A stretch of 64,000 nucleotides of DNA from Pegoplata infirma (taxonomy: Eukaryota > Arthropoda > Insecta > Diptera > Anthomyiidae): positions 132,866,671-132,930,670 of the forward strand of contig OY992540.1 in NCBI GenBank assembly GCA_963921195.1, written 5' to 3'. A model generated the notes under the pieces. The model saw only the letters and a program-made list of their open reading frames with translations, was not told the origin of the DNA and made no database searches. The position numbers were made by a program, and so were the translations under genes. Positions 20,747 through 33,121 of this stretch are shown here, one piece after another; positions within the stretch are counted from its first letter, which is position 1; every line of letters begins with the position of its first letter.

Positions 20747-23700
20747 CACACAGAAAACGGTTTCGTTGTGTCAACCAAATTTAGAACCAACCAAATTTTT
20801 GTAGTCCAGCCAACTATCACTTTTATCAGTTGTGATTACTAATAATTTCATTTCAATCGAATGGCATATTTATCGAATTTCATTACGAGCAACTGAATAT
20901 ATCTGTTGAAGCAACGAAAATTATAAGACAAAAATGGTTGTTATGACTGATATTATAGCACCACAACTAAAATATTATATTAATGGGCTCCTATAACCGT
21001 AAAATAAAAAGACAAAAATAGTGCTTTTTTGTAATATTTATTAAATAAGTTAATTTTAAAAGAATATATACATACATAAGTTGATATTTAAATACTACAA
21101 CAATTTTTAAGAACAGTTTAAAAAATCTCAGAATTTTAGAAAAACGTTCAGCTTCTGAGACTTTCTATAGAAAATATGTATCAGAATCCGGGACTTTTTT
21201 ATAGAAAAAATTTCCTAGAATTTTATACTTTTTGTATGGAGAGACATTTATGAGACATTTTCTATAGTAAAAATGTCGCAGAATCTGAGATTTCTTCTAC
21301 AGAAAAAATGTTTCAGTATCTAATTGTAAGAATGTTTCTAAAGAAATGTCTCAGAATTTAAAAATTTTTCGATAGAAAAAATGTCTTAGAATCTGAGAAT
21401 TTTTTACAGAAAAAATGTATGAGATTCAGAGAATTTTTCTATAAAAAAAATGTATCAGAATGTGTGAATTTGATTTCTACAGAGAAAATTCCAGAGTCTG
21501 AGACATTTTTTTATAGAAAAAGTCTGAAAGATTTTTTCTATAAAAAAGGTCTGAGAGATTTTTTCTAAAGAACAGTTTTAAGAGTCTGAAGCTTTTTTCT
21601 AAAGAAAAAGTTTTAGAACCTAAGACATTTTTCTATAAAAAAATCTCAGATTCTTACACATTTTTTTTATAGAAAATGTCTCAGATTCTAAGAAATTTTT
21701 TCTAAAGAAAAAGTCTCAGATTCCAAGCCATTTTTTCTATGGAAAAGTCTCAGATTCTGATACATTTATTCAATAGAATTTATCAGGTTTCAGATTCAAA
21801 GACAAATTTTCTTTAGAAAAAGTCTTGGATTCTAAGAAATTATTTCTATAGAAAAAGTCTATAGAGTTTCTATTAAAAAAGTCTTAAATTATATGGAAGA
21901 AGTCTCAGAATTTGAGAAACTATTCTATAGAAAATTCTTAGATTCTGGGAAATTTTTTCTATTAAGGAAATCTCAGATTCAGATAAGACTTTTTCTATAG
22001 AAAAAGTCACAGATTCTGAGACTTTTTTTGTAGAAAAATTCGTAGATTCTGAGGCATTTTTTCTTTAGAAAAATTCTCAGATTCGGAGACATTTTTTTAT
22101 AGAAAAAAATCTCAGATTCTGAGACATTTTTTCTATAGGAAAATTATTAGACTCTGCGACATTTTTTCTATAAAAAAATTCTCTATTCTGAAGCATTTTT
22201 TCTACAGAAAAATTCTCAGACTCTGAGATATATTTCTATAGAAAAATTCTTAGATTCTGAAACATTTTTTTCTATAGAAAAATTCTCATATTCTGAGACA
22301 TTTTTTCTATAGAAAAATTCTCAGATTCTGAGACATTTTTTCTATAGAAAAATTCTCAGATTCTGAGATATTTTTTCTATAGAAAAACTCTCAGATTATG
22401 AGACATTTTTTCTGTAGAAAAATTCTCAGATTCTGAGACATTTTTTCAATAGAAAAATTCTCAGATTCTAAGACATTTTTTCAATAGAAAAATTCTCAGA
22501 TTCTGAGACATTTTTTTCTATAGAAAAATTCTCAGATTCTGAGACATTTCTTTCTATAGAAAAATTCTCAGATTCTGAGACATTTTTTTAATAGAAAAAT
22601 TCTCAGATTCTGAGAGATTTTTTCAATAGAAAAATTCTCACATTCTGAGACATTTTTTCTATAGAAAAATTCTTAGATTCTGAGACATTTTTTCTATAGA
22701 AAAGTTCTCAGATTCTGAGACATTTTTTCTATAGAAAAATTCTCAGATTCTGAGACATGTTTTCTATAGAAAAATTCTCAGATTCTGAGATATTTTATCT
22801 ATAGAAAATTTCTCAGATTCTGAGACATTTTTCCTATAGAAAAAGTCTCATATTCTTAGACATTTTTTCTATAGAAAAAGTCTCAGATTCTCAGACATTT
22901 TTCCTGTAGAAAAAGTTTCAGATTCTGAGACATTTTTCCTATAGAAAAAGTCTCAGATTCTGAGACATTTTTTCAATAGAAAAAGTCTCAGATTCTGAGA
23001 CATTTTTCCTATAGAAAAAGTATCAGATTCTGAGACATTTTTCCTATAGAAAAAGTATCAGATTCTGAGACATTTTTCCTATAGAAAAAGCATCAGATTC
23101 TGAGACATTATTCCTATAGAAAAAGTCTCAGATTCTGAGACATTTTTCCTATAAAAAAAAGTCTCAGATTCTGAGACATTTTTTCTATAGAAAAACTCTC
23201 AGATTCTGGAATATTTTTCCTACAGAAAAAGTCTCAGATTCTGAGACATTTTTCCGTTAGAAAAAGTCTCAGATTCTGAGACATTTTTCCTACAGAAAAA
23301 GTCTTTGATTCTGAGATATTTTTCTTAAAGAAAAGTCTCAGATTCTGAGACTTTTTTCCTATAGAAGAAGTCTCAGATTCTGAGACATTTTGCCTATAGA
23401 AAAAGCCTCAGATTCTGAAACATTATTCCTATAGAAAGTCTCAGATTCTGAAACATTTTTCCTATAGTAAAAGGCTTACAATTATATTCGGAGACAGCTC
23501 TCCGATTCTGAGACAATTTTGAAAAGTCTCAGACGCTGAAACATTTTTCCTACAAAAAAGTCTCAGATTCTAAGACATTTTTCCTATAGAAAAAGTCTCA
23601 AATTCTGAAACATTTTTCCTATAGAAAAAGTCTCAGATTCTGAGACATTTTTCCTATAGAAAATGTCTCAAATCCTCAGATATTTTTCCTATAGAAAAAG

Positions 23701-25222
23701 TTTCAGATTCTGAATCATTTTGCCAATAGAAAAAGTCTCAGATTCTGAGACATTTTTCCTATAGAAAAAGTCTTAGATTTTAAGACCTTTTTTCTATAGA
23801 AAAAGTCTTAGATTCTGAGACATTTTTTCGATAGAAAATTTTTAGATTCTGAGACCTTTTTTCTATACAAATAGTTTCAGATTTTGAGACACTTTTCATA
23901 TGGAAAAAGTCTCAGATTCTGAAACAATTTTCCTATAAAAAAAGTCTATGATTCTAAGACATTTTTCCAACAGAAAAAGTCCCAGATTTTCAGACATTTT
24001 TCCTATGGAAAAAGTCTCAGATTCTGATACAATTTTCCTGCAGAAAAAAATTCTGAAATTAGGAGACATTTTTTCTATCTCAGATCTAAAAATATTTTTC
24101 CTTTGGAAATGTCTCTCTGAGAGATTTTTTCTACATAAAAAGTCTCAGATTCTGAGAAATTTTTCCTACAGAAAAATTATCAGATTCTGAGCAAGTTTTT
24201 CTACAGAAGAATTCTCTTATTCTAAGAAATTTTTTTTATAAAAAAAGGTGTAGAATCTGAGAATTCGAAAAATGTCTCAGAATCTTAGAATGTTACCTAT
24301 AGAAAAAGCCTCAGATTCTCAGACATTTCGCTATGGAAAAATTCTGATATTCAGTGATATTTTTCTATAGAAAATTTGAAAACATCAACACAATTTTTAA
24401 TTCAAACATCTAACCTCTCGAATTTGGTCTTAATACAGATATTCAATAAAGAGTTATATTTTCCACCTTATTTGGAATGTTGATATGCATCTTTTGTTTA
24501 GATCAATAGGAAAATCCGCACGAATGAACTTTTGATGGTGAGCGTTTTCTGAAAAAAAATTCAATCATTATTTAAAATAGTATTTTTTTGCGCAGATTTT
24601 AACATACTTACATTTTATGGTATATTGTACTTTTTGATTCATATTTATTTGATTTTTTTAAATTAGCATCTTTATAAAATTTGTTTTTAAATATTTGGTA
24701 GAAAATTATAGTACATATTATTTTTTTATGACGTTTTAATAATTTAAAAGATGTTTTTTAGAAGCAACATACAATTAGTTGCAGTAACTTTAATAAAAAT
24801 TAAAAAATAATTGTATGTACCAAAACTTATAATTCGAAGATAGTATTACATTAAAATTTTAAATTTCAAAGGTATTTTGAAATTTTCAAAATTTTAAACA
24901 ATTTACTCCAAGTATCAGTTGCTGTAACTGAATATTCTGTGCTTGTTATTAAAAATGTATTGCATTAAAAAACAAAATATTAATGAATAGTTCGGGCTAT
25001 TATGAACGTTTTTGAAGTAATATTTTTTTCAAATTAATGGATGCAACCAATATTTTTTGAAAATGTGATTGTTTTTTGGTAATTTGTTCAGATATTTGGT
25101 ACAAAATTTGTTTTTTAAATCATGGTAACTAAATTTAAATAGTTATAACTAAAACTTATATTCTGAAACTAAATTTGAGGAGTTTTAACTGAGTTCCAAA
25201 TGATTTTTTCCCTGTGTGTGTG
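20747..25222. mobile_element. Large CACACAG-ended element containing the palindromic satellite
   Basis: The left end CACACAGAAAACGG and the right end CCCTGTGTGTGTG are rough inverts, and TA follows the right end, where a retrotransposon pseudogene resumes. The outer parts (20760-21110 and 24370-25200) repeat TCAACCAAATT, CAGTTGC and related words, as does the small MITE at 28420-28668. The middle 3.2 kb is tandem repeat. The left boundary is uncertain. Confidence 0.5.
21120..24370. repeat. Tandem array of a 35-bp double-palindrome unit
   Basis: About ninety units of a 35-bp repeat, consensus TCTCAGATTCTGAGACATTT then TTTCTATAGAAAAAT. Each unit holds two near-palindromes: TCTCAGATTCTGAGA and TTTTCTATAGAAAA. 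The centre (22250-23450) is most uniform and the edges decay. Units at about 22190-22800 mostly read AAAAATTCTCAG; units from about 22830 on read CCTATAGAAAAAGTCTCAG, so two subfamilies occupy separate blocks. The ORFs in it are repeat translations. Confidence 0.95.
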
Positions 25223-25631
25223 TATTAAGCTTCTCGTACCGGGTAGGAGTTTGCCCCTCTTGCTGGACGGTTGCCAACGTCCAGCCAATCCCAAAAAGGG
25301 ATGAACTACACTCAAAATAATTCTACAGTATAAAATTTAGTAAGTGCGTTGGTAACCCAAATCTACTAATAAGTTACCAATTACCAGTATTACAGTAGTT
25401 TTTTTAGTATCTTCAAAGTGCTAAAATTAGTATTCCTTACTGTTTATAAGTAGTTTTTGTTGGTAGTTGGTTTTACTATTTTTTTTACTATTTTTAGTTC
25501 ATAAAAGTACTAATATACAGTTATTTATTAGGTTTTTAATTTATTTTTGTTAGCAATAATTCCGTAAGGGGGCGCTTGTTTACAAGCAGAGCTACCAACT
25601 GTTTTTGCTGCAAAATCGTTAAATTTTAATT

Positions 25632-26747
25632 CAGTGTTGCCATTATGTTACATTTCGGGTATTTGCTGGTGCTTTTTTGGTTTTGCCGTTTTTTAAATAC
25701 GCGTTTTTAAAGATAAGGTATTTACGGTGTTTTTTCCATTTTTTTTAATTTGTGATTTTTATATTATCAATAGATTTTGCTGAAATTTGAAAGTTAAGCC
25801 CAAGACCTAATGAAATTGGGAAAATTTGAACCATGTTTGGACCTTGGCCTCATACAAACAACCCCTTCAAATTTGAATTAAGTGGCTCTAACAATTGATT
25901 TAAATTGTGCCGACGAGGAACTTTCTGTTGTGGCGACTCGCCCCATTTGCTCGCCGACGGCGGCATTTGCTCTCAATCGTCGGCTAATTTAAATTTTTGG
26001 TTATGGAGTTGTATTATTGTAATGACGCAATCAAAATATGTATTTTTGATAGTGTTAAATAAAGAAAATTGGGGTTTATTTTCGTAAAAATTTCAATACA
26101 ATTTATTGTTTTTACAAAACCAATTTACACAGAATTTTGAACAACGCTATGCGTTGTGATCGAATGTGATTTCATCTTAGGTGTGAATTAGGTATAAGTT
26201 CATGTAGTGTGAACGTGGCCTTACTCTATACAGGATTAATGATTTTTTGGGATAAGACTCAAAATAATGCATGAACCTTCGTAATTCATGAAAATTAAAA
26301 AAAAAAATAAGGCCTATGGTAAGCGGTAGGGAACAACAAGTACATATTTTTCCATTTTTTGTGGCTATGCATTACATGGTAATGCATACCGTTACTCCCA
26401 GTAGATTTAGTCGCCGATATTTAGTTAAAAGAAGCATATTTCTCTCAAAATTGTTTTATATGTGTTTTTTCCAGTAATTAAAGATATTAAAAAAAATATC
26501 CAATCGGTCCATGTTTGGACTTTCCTACTTGTATTTGTGTAAAAACTTTTTGGCACATATTTTCTAAATTTTTTTACAACTACGTATTTTTATTTTTTTT
26601 TGCTTTTTATCCTTTTTACCTTAAAAAGCACATTTTCCATTTTTTTTTTAATTTTCTCTTTTTTCTTGGCGCTGATTTTTGTTTGGTCAATTTTTACCCT
26701 TTTCCTACGATTTTTGCGCTTTTTTCATATTGATAATGGCAACACTG
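25632..26747. mobile_element. Probable hAT-type element with CAGTGTTGCCATTAT ends
   Basis: Left CAGTGTTGCCATTATG and right ATAATGGCAACACTG are inverted. The flanks TTTTAATT and TTTTTAAT are similar but not an exact 8-bp duplication. The interior holds a G+C-rich hairpin (GCCGACGA near 25907 and TCGTCGGC near 25977) and segments near 26490-26520 that match the RNase H retrotransposon tail (AATCGGTCCATGTTTGGA). Confidence 0.6.
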
Positions 26748-26757
26748 TTTTTAATAG

Positions 26758-26938
26758 CGATCAAATGCTCCTTTACAATTCAGCAGCAGACAGCAAAAAT
26801 TAAGAGTACACTATTTAATTATAATTTCACTAAGATAGATGTAGCTTACTGTTCATGACATGTAAATAATGTATTAATCATATATGGCCCATTGGTGGGC
26901 TCGATTAAATAAATAAATCAAAAAAAAAAAAAAAAAAA
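26758..26938 (+). mobile_element. 3' end of a non-LTR retrotransposon with poly-A
   Basis: The sequence runs to GGCCCATTGGTGGGCTCGAT, then TTAAATAAATAAATC and an A run at 26920-26938. This tail form is common in jockey-like elements. It carries no coding sequence. The 5' boundary is uncertain; the segment before the hAT at about 25560-25631 may belong to it. Confidence 0.55.
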
Positions 26939-27637
26939 TTGTAGTAAATTGCAGTAATATTTACTGTTTTTTTAGTATTTTTCATGTACTACATATTAGT
27001 AACAAATTTTAGTATTGATTACCAATTCCTGCACTAGGTCCTTTTGGACTAAAACATTAGTACTCGTAGCTAAATTTTTAGTATTGAATACCCACGTTTT
27101 TTTTTGAGTGTACAAATCCTGAAAATCACCGTCCCATGGCAATTTGGTGTACGCTCTCAAAAGTCATGTGGAACATGAATAATCACCACCTGGTAATTTT
27201 TCTGGAGTCTAAAGGGCTCGTGACATCTTATGTGAAAATCTAATGACATCTTATTGATAGTCACGAAAGATTTTACTTGTTACTTGCTTACTTTACTAGT
27301 TGAGTAACGATCCCTTAAATCACTTTTGTGCGATCGACAGTATGGCTTTCGTAGAAGTCGTTCTACGGAAAACCTGTTAGCGTTCCTGTCGGAACGTGAA
27401 AGTCGTTCTATTCATCAATTTGGTGAAAGCAAAGCGGTTGCTCTAAATATTTTCCACGACGTTTGATCGTGTGTGGCACGGTGCACTCATTTGGAATCTT
27501 ATTGCGTTTGATGTCGGTAGTTATTTCTCCCGATTTGCATCTCTTCGAATGTGTTTTATTGAACTCAGGGGTACCGCAAGGTTCTGTTCTTTTATTATTC
27601 TTCACAAACGACATTCTTGGTCTAAATTCCAATCGTA

Positions 27638-28236
27638 CACAGAAAAAAATAAAAAAAAATTTTAAGTAAATTTTTAATACTATTGAGTAAAAAATTACTC
27701 AATTTTCCACCAGTAAACGATTTAATAGTATTGAGTAAACTTTTAATAAAAAATTATTAAATGCTTAATAAAAAATTTGAGTAAATTATTAATTCACACA
27801 ATTAAATCTTTACTTAAAATTTTTTAATATTTTTAAGTAACTTTTTAATTGTGTCAAGTAAAAATTTACTCAAAATGTATCAAATTATTTTTTTAAAAAG
27901 TTTAAAAAGTTTCTAATTTTTTTTCCAAAAAAATTGCTTTTACAAACTTTACCAAATATACTTATGTCTTCAAGACAAAGTAAAATTTTATAAAGATGAT
28001 TTCAAACTTTCATATACATATACAAAAAACAATAAACTAAATGAGAATTCAAAACACCAAGAGAAAAAAAAATAAATAAAAAAAAATATTAAATTTGTAT
28101 TAAATTATTTACTCAAATTTTATTTTCAATTTTTGAGTAAATTTTTAATTGCGTCAATTAAAAAATTACTCAAATTTTTTTTAAAAAATTAAACAAGTGA
28201 TTACTCAAATTTGTTTCCTCCATATTTTTTTCTGTG
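27638..28236. mobile_element. TA-flanked MITE, CACAGAAAAAAATA ends, copy 1
   Basis: A 599-bp insert has perfect 14-bp inverted ends CACAGAAAAAAATA, flanked by TA. The interior repeats TTACTCAAATTTT and AATTGTGT-type words in both orientations. It is nearly identical along its length to the element at 33279-33872. It splits the RT pseudogene between the VPQGSV and FADDSN blocks. Confidence 0.95.
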
Positions 28237-28419
28237 TATCTATTCTTTCGCTGATGACAGCAACATTTTTCATTCAGGTAGAACATGAATGACACACGCA
28301 ATCAGTACCTTACGACAATCTCAGAGTGGAGTCTTGCGAACAGGGTAGATTTTAATGCTCATAAGATCCAATGTTGTATGTTAAATCACAGTCGGCTTGT
28401 GGAATCAGCGTCATCTGTA

Positions 28420-28668
28420 CACACAGAAAAATAAATTTTCATACGAAGAATTTCAGTTGTATCAACTCAATATTCGGTTGCTGCTACTATATTCGACTGT
28501 GTCAACCGAATTTTGTGGTTGTTTCAAATTAAAGGCAGTGATATCAACCAAATTCAGTTATCACTACCGATATTCAGTATTATCGACTTAAATGCAATTG
28601 TATCAACCAATTTTTTGTTGCATAAACAGAATTTTAGTTGGAAATTAGAAAACTTTGTTTTCTGTGTG
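28420..28668. mobile_element. TA-flanked MITE, CACACAGAAAA ends
   Basis: A 249-bp insert with inverted ends CACACAGAAAA and TTTTCTGTGTG lies between TA dinucleotides. The interior iterates words such as TATCAACCAA, CAGTTG and GAATTTTGTGGTTG. These words also occur at 20760-21000, 37860-37980, 44300-44460 and 55080-55270. Confidence 0.85.
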
Positions 28669-29360
28669 TATCCATGGGTGATATAGCTATTGAGCAATCA
28701 GACACTCTTGATGTTCCACGCATGAAAATACAATGTCATGTTCGTTGGAACCATCATGTTTTTCAAGTTACGAAATAACCATTCAAGTGTCTTTGTTTCC
28801 TAAAACGGTACAAGCCTTACTACATTCCGCCTAATCTCCTCACCATTTATACCGCTTATAGCCGAACGAAATTGGAATGCAATTCCCATATCTAGGCAGG
28901 TGCTTCAAGGTCTATATTGAAGATTCCGGAGCGGAAGCAAAGGAGTGCACTGATGCTTATCAATAACAGTAGGATATCTAGATCTTTTGACTCATTAAAA
29001 CATCCTTGAAATATCGGTTGTGCGCCATTGTTCTACCGATATTTTCACGCTAAGTCTTTACCTGAGATAGGCGAACTCATCCTTGAGACGCGAGTCGGTC
29101 GTTGTCGACTGTCTAATGTTTCGCACAACGCATTACAAAGAAAATTCATTTCTCGGTTGAAGTAGCCATATGTTGAATAAACTCCCCGCCGAGGTCTTCC
29201 TAATCAGCTACAATTTAGAAACATTTGAATTAAATGTCCACAAACACTACTCACTCTTTCCTTCTCCTTATAACCTAGCGGAGATAAGCTACTCTGAATA
29301 TAATCTAACGTCTTTTAAAAAATTTCTCTCAGTGTATGTTTTGATTTTTTTTTGTTAATT

Positions 29361-29809
29361 TTAATTCCAAAAAGATCCAACCAACACATGTTATTAATTA
29401 AATCAAAATCATGTTTTGGTTTGCTTCAATTAAAAAAATAAAAATTAATTAAGATTAATGAAATTGTATTGGGAATTAAAAAATTAAAGTAAAACAAATT
29501 TAAATTTATACAATTTTGCAATTTAAATTTTAAACATGATTCTTGGTAAAATAAAACTAAAAAAACAAATAAAAAAGTTGACCAAAATAAAAGTCCACAC
29601 TCTCCCTACACACAAATAAACAACCCAGTTTTCCTAATGGGTCATTTGCCAAATTGTCATCATGCTAAAAAACAACAACAAAAAAGCATTAAAACATACA
29701 GGTACATACTGAACACATAAACACGTTAGTGAGTGTAATAACGACCGACGCACAGTGGAGAAAAATAAACTCTTTTCTTTGAGAATTTTGTCTTTAGGTT
29801 GCAATTCTC
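29361..29809. other. Intronic sequence without recognised elements
   Basis: AT-rich, with ATTAAAAAAATAAAAATTAA tracts and a more complex segment at 29580-29800. No coding sequence or repeat family is recognised. Confidence 0.4.
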
Positions 29810-29811
29810 TA

Positions 29812-30195
29812 CACTCCAAAAAAAAAAACTTGTAAAATTACATGAAAAACTTGTAATTTTTTTTTGTTTGCTACCTCCTATTTGACAAAAATTCCTAGTA
29901 ATTTTACTAGCTTTTTACCAATAATTTTGTAATTTTACAAGGTTTTTACCAATAAAATTGTAAATTTAGAAATTTTTTGACACGATAAAATTTACAAAGA
30001 GGTTTTGTAATTTTACTAGATTTTTTGCTACCTCCTATTTTACGAGATTTCCTAGTAATTTTACAAGCTTTTTAAAATTGCAAATTTACAGTTTTTTGGC
30101 GCAATTGAAATTACAAGGAATTTTCGTGAATTTACTAGATTTTTTTTGTAAAATTATCTTGGAAATTTGTAAAATTACTAAAATAATTGTAAAAT
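29812..30195. mobile_element. TA-type MITE of the GTAAAATTAC family, right end missing
   Basis: The left end CACTCCAAAAAAAAAAACTT follows TA. The body repeats CTTGTAAAATTAC, TTTTACCAATAA and GTAATTTTACTAG. It stops inside the terminal segment of a DINE-like element without a GAGTG end. It matches 50445-50870 closely. Confidence 0.7.
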
Positions 30196-30830
30196 TATAC
30201 CCTCTATCACTAACAAGGGAAGTATCTCAACCCTTATGAACCGATTTGCATGAAACGTTAAATATTTATTAAAGAGACAATTCTAAGGTTGGAGTGTCTC
30301 GGCTTAGCGGCCATATCGGGGATTTAGCGGTCAAAACATGAGTCAAAAAATGGCGAAAAAATCGTTTTTTGGATTTTCAGCCATTTCTTTCTAAGAAACT
30401 ATATGATGTTTACAAATGAGAAAAAAGTTTTTTTTAATGCCTATGCAACGGTAGCATAACTTTGTAAAAGTTTGGCTTTGTTAAATACTTTTTTCATGAA
30501 AATGTGTAAATTTTGGGGGGTATTTATATGATGACATAGACCTACGATGTCCATATGAATACGAAATAATCTTAATTAAATTTAAGTTGACACGTATTTT
30601 AGCTCTAGAGGATATTCCTGTTAGTTCGGGAGTTATCGAAATTTTCCCAGAGGTCCACATTGTTTCACAATGGGACAACGTAATTTTGAAACACTTATAT
30701 GGCCGATAAGCTGAGACTCCCCAACCTTAAAATCTTCTCTTTTATATATATTTTAAATTTCAGGCAAATCGGTTCATAAGGGTTGAGATACTTCCCTTGT
30801 AAGTAGAGGGTATAAAAAAATATAATTTCG
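30196..30830 (+). mobile_element. DINE family A terminal fragment, split by a PIF MITE
   Basis: ACCCTCTATCAC before and AGTAGAGGGTATAAAAAAA after the PIF element together recreate the family A 3' terminus (compare CCCTCTATCACTAAGTGGAG at 16201-16220). Confidence 0.7.
30214..30799. mobile_element. PIF/Harbinger-like MITE, TAA duplication
   Basis: Inverted ends CAAGGGAAGTATCTCAACCC (continuing for about 40 bp) are flanked by TAA (30211-30213 and 30800-30802). Removing the element and one TAA restores the intact DINE terminus, which confirms the boundaries. It is 586 bp and non-coding. Confidence 0.9.
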
Positions 30831-30973
30831 CGAAATTAAATTTTTCACCAAAAAAAAATTTTTTTGGTGGATTTTTATTTTTTAATTTTCATGAAGTTCG
30901 GAAAATTTAATTGCTTTTAATGTGTGACATGCATTCTTCAGCTTTGATTTTCCTAAGTATACAGGCAAATTAT

Positions 30974-31242
30974 TAGTGTCCGACCGAATATTCGGCCAAA
31001 CCGAAGCCGAAGCCGAATATTAAAAAAAAAAATGTTTTTAGTTGCAAAAACACTTAGTAAAATGTTTTTGTGGCTTACTAATGTGATTCAAAGTTAGTTT
31101 AGTGTGTTTTTCAACACGTGAGCACAAATATTATACAATTATTCGCTATTCGACCTATTCGGCAAAGTTGTGGCCGAAGCCAAATAGTGGCCGAATAGTG
31201 CTTTTTGGCCGAAGCCGAAGCCGAATATTCGGTCGGACACTA
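30974..31242. mobile_element. hAT-type MITE, 8-bp duplication CAAATTAT
   Basis: Inverted ends TAGTGTCCGACCGAATATTC and complement are flanked by a perfect 8-bp duplication CAAATTAT (30966-30973 and 31243-31250). At 269 bp it is the smallest hAT here. The subterminal GCCGAAGCCGAA words are tandem. Confidence 0.95.
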
Positions 31243-31260
31243 CAAATTATTATCCTACTA

Positions 31261-32029
31261 CACTCAAAAAAAAAAACTTGTAAAGTTACCAATAAATCTC
31301 GTGATTTTACGAGACTATTCTCGTAAAATATGACGTAGGTAAAATTCTCGTAAAATTACGAGGATTTCCTTGTAATTTTGAATGCACCAAAAATTGGTAA
31401 AATAACCAATTTTATTGGTAAAAATATTGTTTTAAAAACGGAAAAATACAAAAAAAAAAATGGTAAACTTACAAGAAAAAATGGTAAATATGTTTAAAAA
31501 AATGGTAAATTTACAAACCAAAATGGTAAATTTACAAAAAAAATTTTGTTAACAACATAAATCCTCGTAATAAAATCATTTTTTGTAAAATAACTGTTTT
31601 TTTTGTAAATTAACTACTCCTCCTTAAATTAATCCTCGTAATAAATTTTTCAAAATTTTGTCAACTTTTTTTTTAAATATTTTTCAATAAAAAAAAAAAT
31701 ACGAAAAAAAATATTTTTTTTTTTGTTAAACAACACAAATCGTCGTATAACATAATTTTTGTAAAATAAAGTTTTTTTTTGTAATTCAACTAGAATCCTC
31801 GTAATAAAAACTTTGTTGTAAAATTACAGCTTTTTTTTGTAAAATAACCTTTCAAAATGGTAGAATACAATTACGAAAATAAACTTGTAAAATTACCAAT
31901 AAAACTGTAGTTCTCGTTTGAGCAAAGTACAAGATTTTTTGTTAATAAACAAGGAAAATTGTTAAATATTGGTAGAACGGGATTACAAGGCATTTTACCA
32001 GACGTTTTACCAGTTTATTTTTTTGAGTG
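31261..32029. mobile_element. TA-flanked MITE, CACTCAAAA ends, GTAAAATTAC family
   Basis: Left CACTCAAAAAAAAAAACTTG and right TTTATTTTTTTGAGTG are flanked by TA. The interior iterates CTCGTAAAATTACGAG, TGGTAAATTTAC and ACCAATAAAA. It is 769 bp and non-coding. Confidence 0.9.
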
Positions 32030-32668
32030 TAGACCTAAAAATTATGTGGCACAAATTTTAGGTCAATCGTGGTGCCCGGCGATCAAAGTTTCTGGTTTTT
32101 GAAAATTTAAAAAAATTTCCATATTTTGAGTAAGTTTATTCTAACTTAATTTTTAATTTTGGCTCGAATTAAGTTTAAATGAAAGTTTGTCTTAGGCCTC
32201 TGTTCTGACTTTCACAACTTTTCAATTCACATGAAAATTTCCGAATCACATGAAATCAAGTTTAGTGTTTTGTTGATCATGTTTTCATTCGAAGTTGAAA
32301 TCGAATAATTAAAATTTAAAAAATTAAAAGGAAAAAAGTGCATTCGTTTTGCTTTCACCAAATTTTATTTATGTGAAACAAAACGAAAAGGAAATTCGGA
32401 TGTGAAATCTAGAACACCAAAAAAATTCGGAAATTTTCATTTTCACATTTTTTATGTGAATTACTTTTTTTGGAACAGCGGCCTTAATCTCTATATTCAA
32501 TGGAAAAAAAAAGATTTTTTTAAAAAGTTCCTTGAACATATGAAAAAACCGCCATTTATAGAAATTTTTTGACAAACTTCAAATGGCGATATCTCGAAAA
32601 CCGCTCGACCGATTACAGAAATTGCTTAATATTTATATTAAGTATACCAAAGTAATATTAATAATGTA

Positions 32669-33121
32669 AGAGTCCCCGCACAACAATGTCGGTGACGTTT
32701 TTTTCATACAAATTTGGCAAGAAAAAACGCTCGACCGAAAACCGCTTGAATTAAATTAATTTTATTTTTCTGTCGGTTTCTCTTTCTCTTTTAATTTTTG
32801 ATATTAAAATGTTGCCACATTTTTTTAATTGTTTCGATTATTTTCGATTAAGTAAACAAAAAAAATGTGATCTCTAACAAAAAAAATGTTAAAAATTCTG
32901 AAAAAACACAAAAAAAACACAAAAAAGTAATCAAAATGGAAAAATCTATTGATATTTAAAAAAAAAAAACAATAACATCAAATAAAAATATGTGGAAAAA
33001 GTGAAAAAATTGTGTAAGTATTAACGTAGGACGGAATTTCTCGCTGCCGCTTTTGTTTTGCGCCTATACTCTCTCTTGGCCGAAACCGTCAACCGCTCCG
33101 ACATTGTTGTGCGGGGACTCT
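32669..33121. mobile_element. Inverted-repeat element with AGAGTCCCCGCACAACA ends
   Basis: AGAGTCCCCGCACAACAATG (with four further matching bases) at the left is exactly complementary to the right end at 33098-33121. The interior is A-rich, and the two arms also share ACCG-rich words. The target duplication is not clear. Confidence 0.85.

Larger units (their letters stand above)
25309..27110. mobile_element. TA-flanked MITE, CACTCAAAA ends, interior of TTAGTA words
   Basis: Ends CACTCAAAATAATTCTACAG and TTTTTTTTTGAGTG lie between TA dinucleotides, inside the RT pseudogene. The outer parts repeat TACTAAT, TTAGTA and AGTAGTTTTT. The centre is occupied by a hAT-like insert (25632-26747) and a LINE tail. 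It is non-coding. Confidence 0.8.
25228..29360 (+). pseudogene. Jockey-like reverse transcriptase pseudogene, split by three TA-flanked MITEs
   Basis: Segments in order along ORF2 of a non-LTR retrotransposon are recognisable. 25228-25306 has SCWTVANVQPIPKKGDE (start of the RT domain). 27113-27330 is decayed. 27325-27635 has RQYGFRRSR and the region equivalent to the polymerase core, ending in VPQGSV. 28239-28417 holds the FADDSN-like active-site block as SFADDSNIFHS. 28671-28930 and 28990-29330 carry the thumb and C-terminal parts (NALQRKF, LPAEVF, NVHKHYSLFPS). Stops and frameshifts are many and several catalytic surroundings are broken. Insertions at 25309-27110, 27638-28236 and 28420-28668 each carry TA duplications. 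A related pseudogene is at 55950-58250. Confidence 0.8.

Noticed and set aside
23948..24190. An 80-residue frame in the palindromic array
   Set aside because: It lies wholly in diverged 35-bp units and has no conserved sequence beyond the repeat.
21120..24370. CRISPR-like regular spacing
   Set aside because: The units are contiguous with no unique spacers and the context is a eukaryotic intron.
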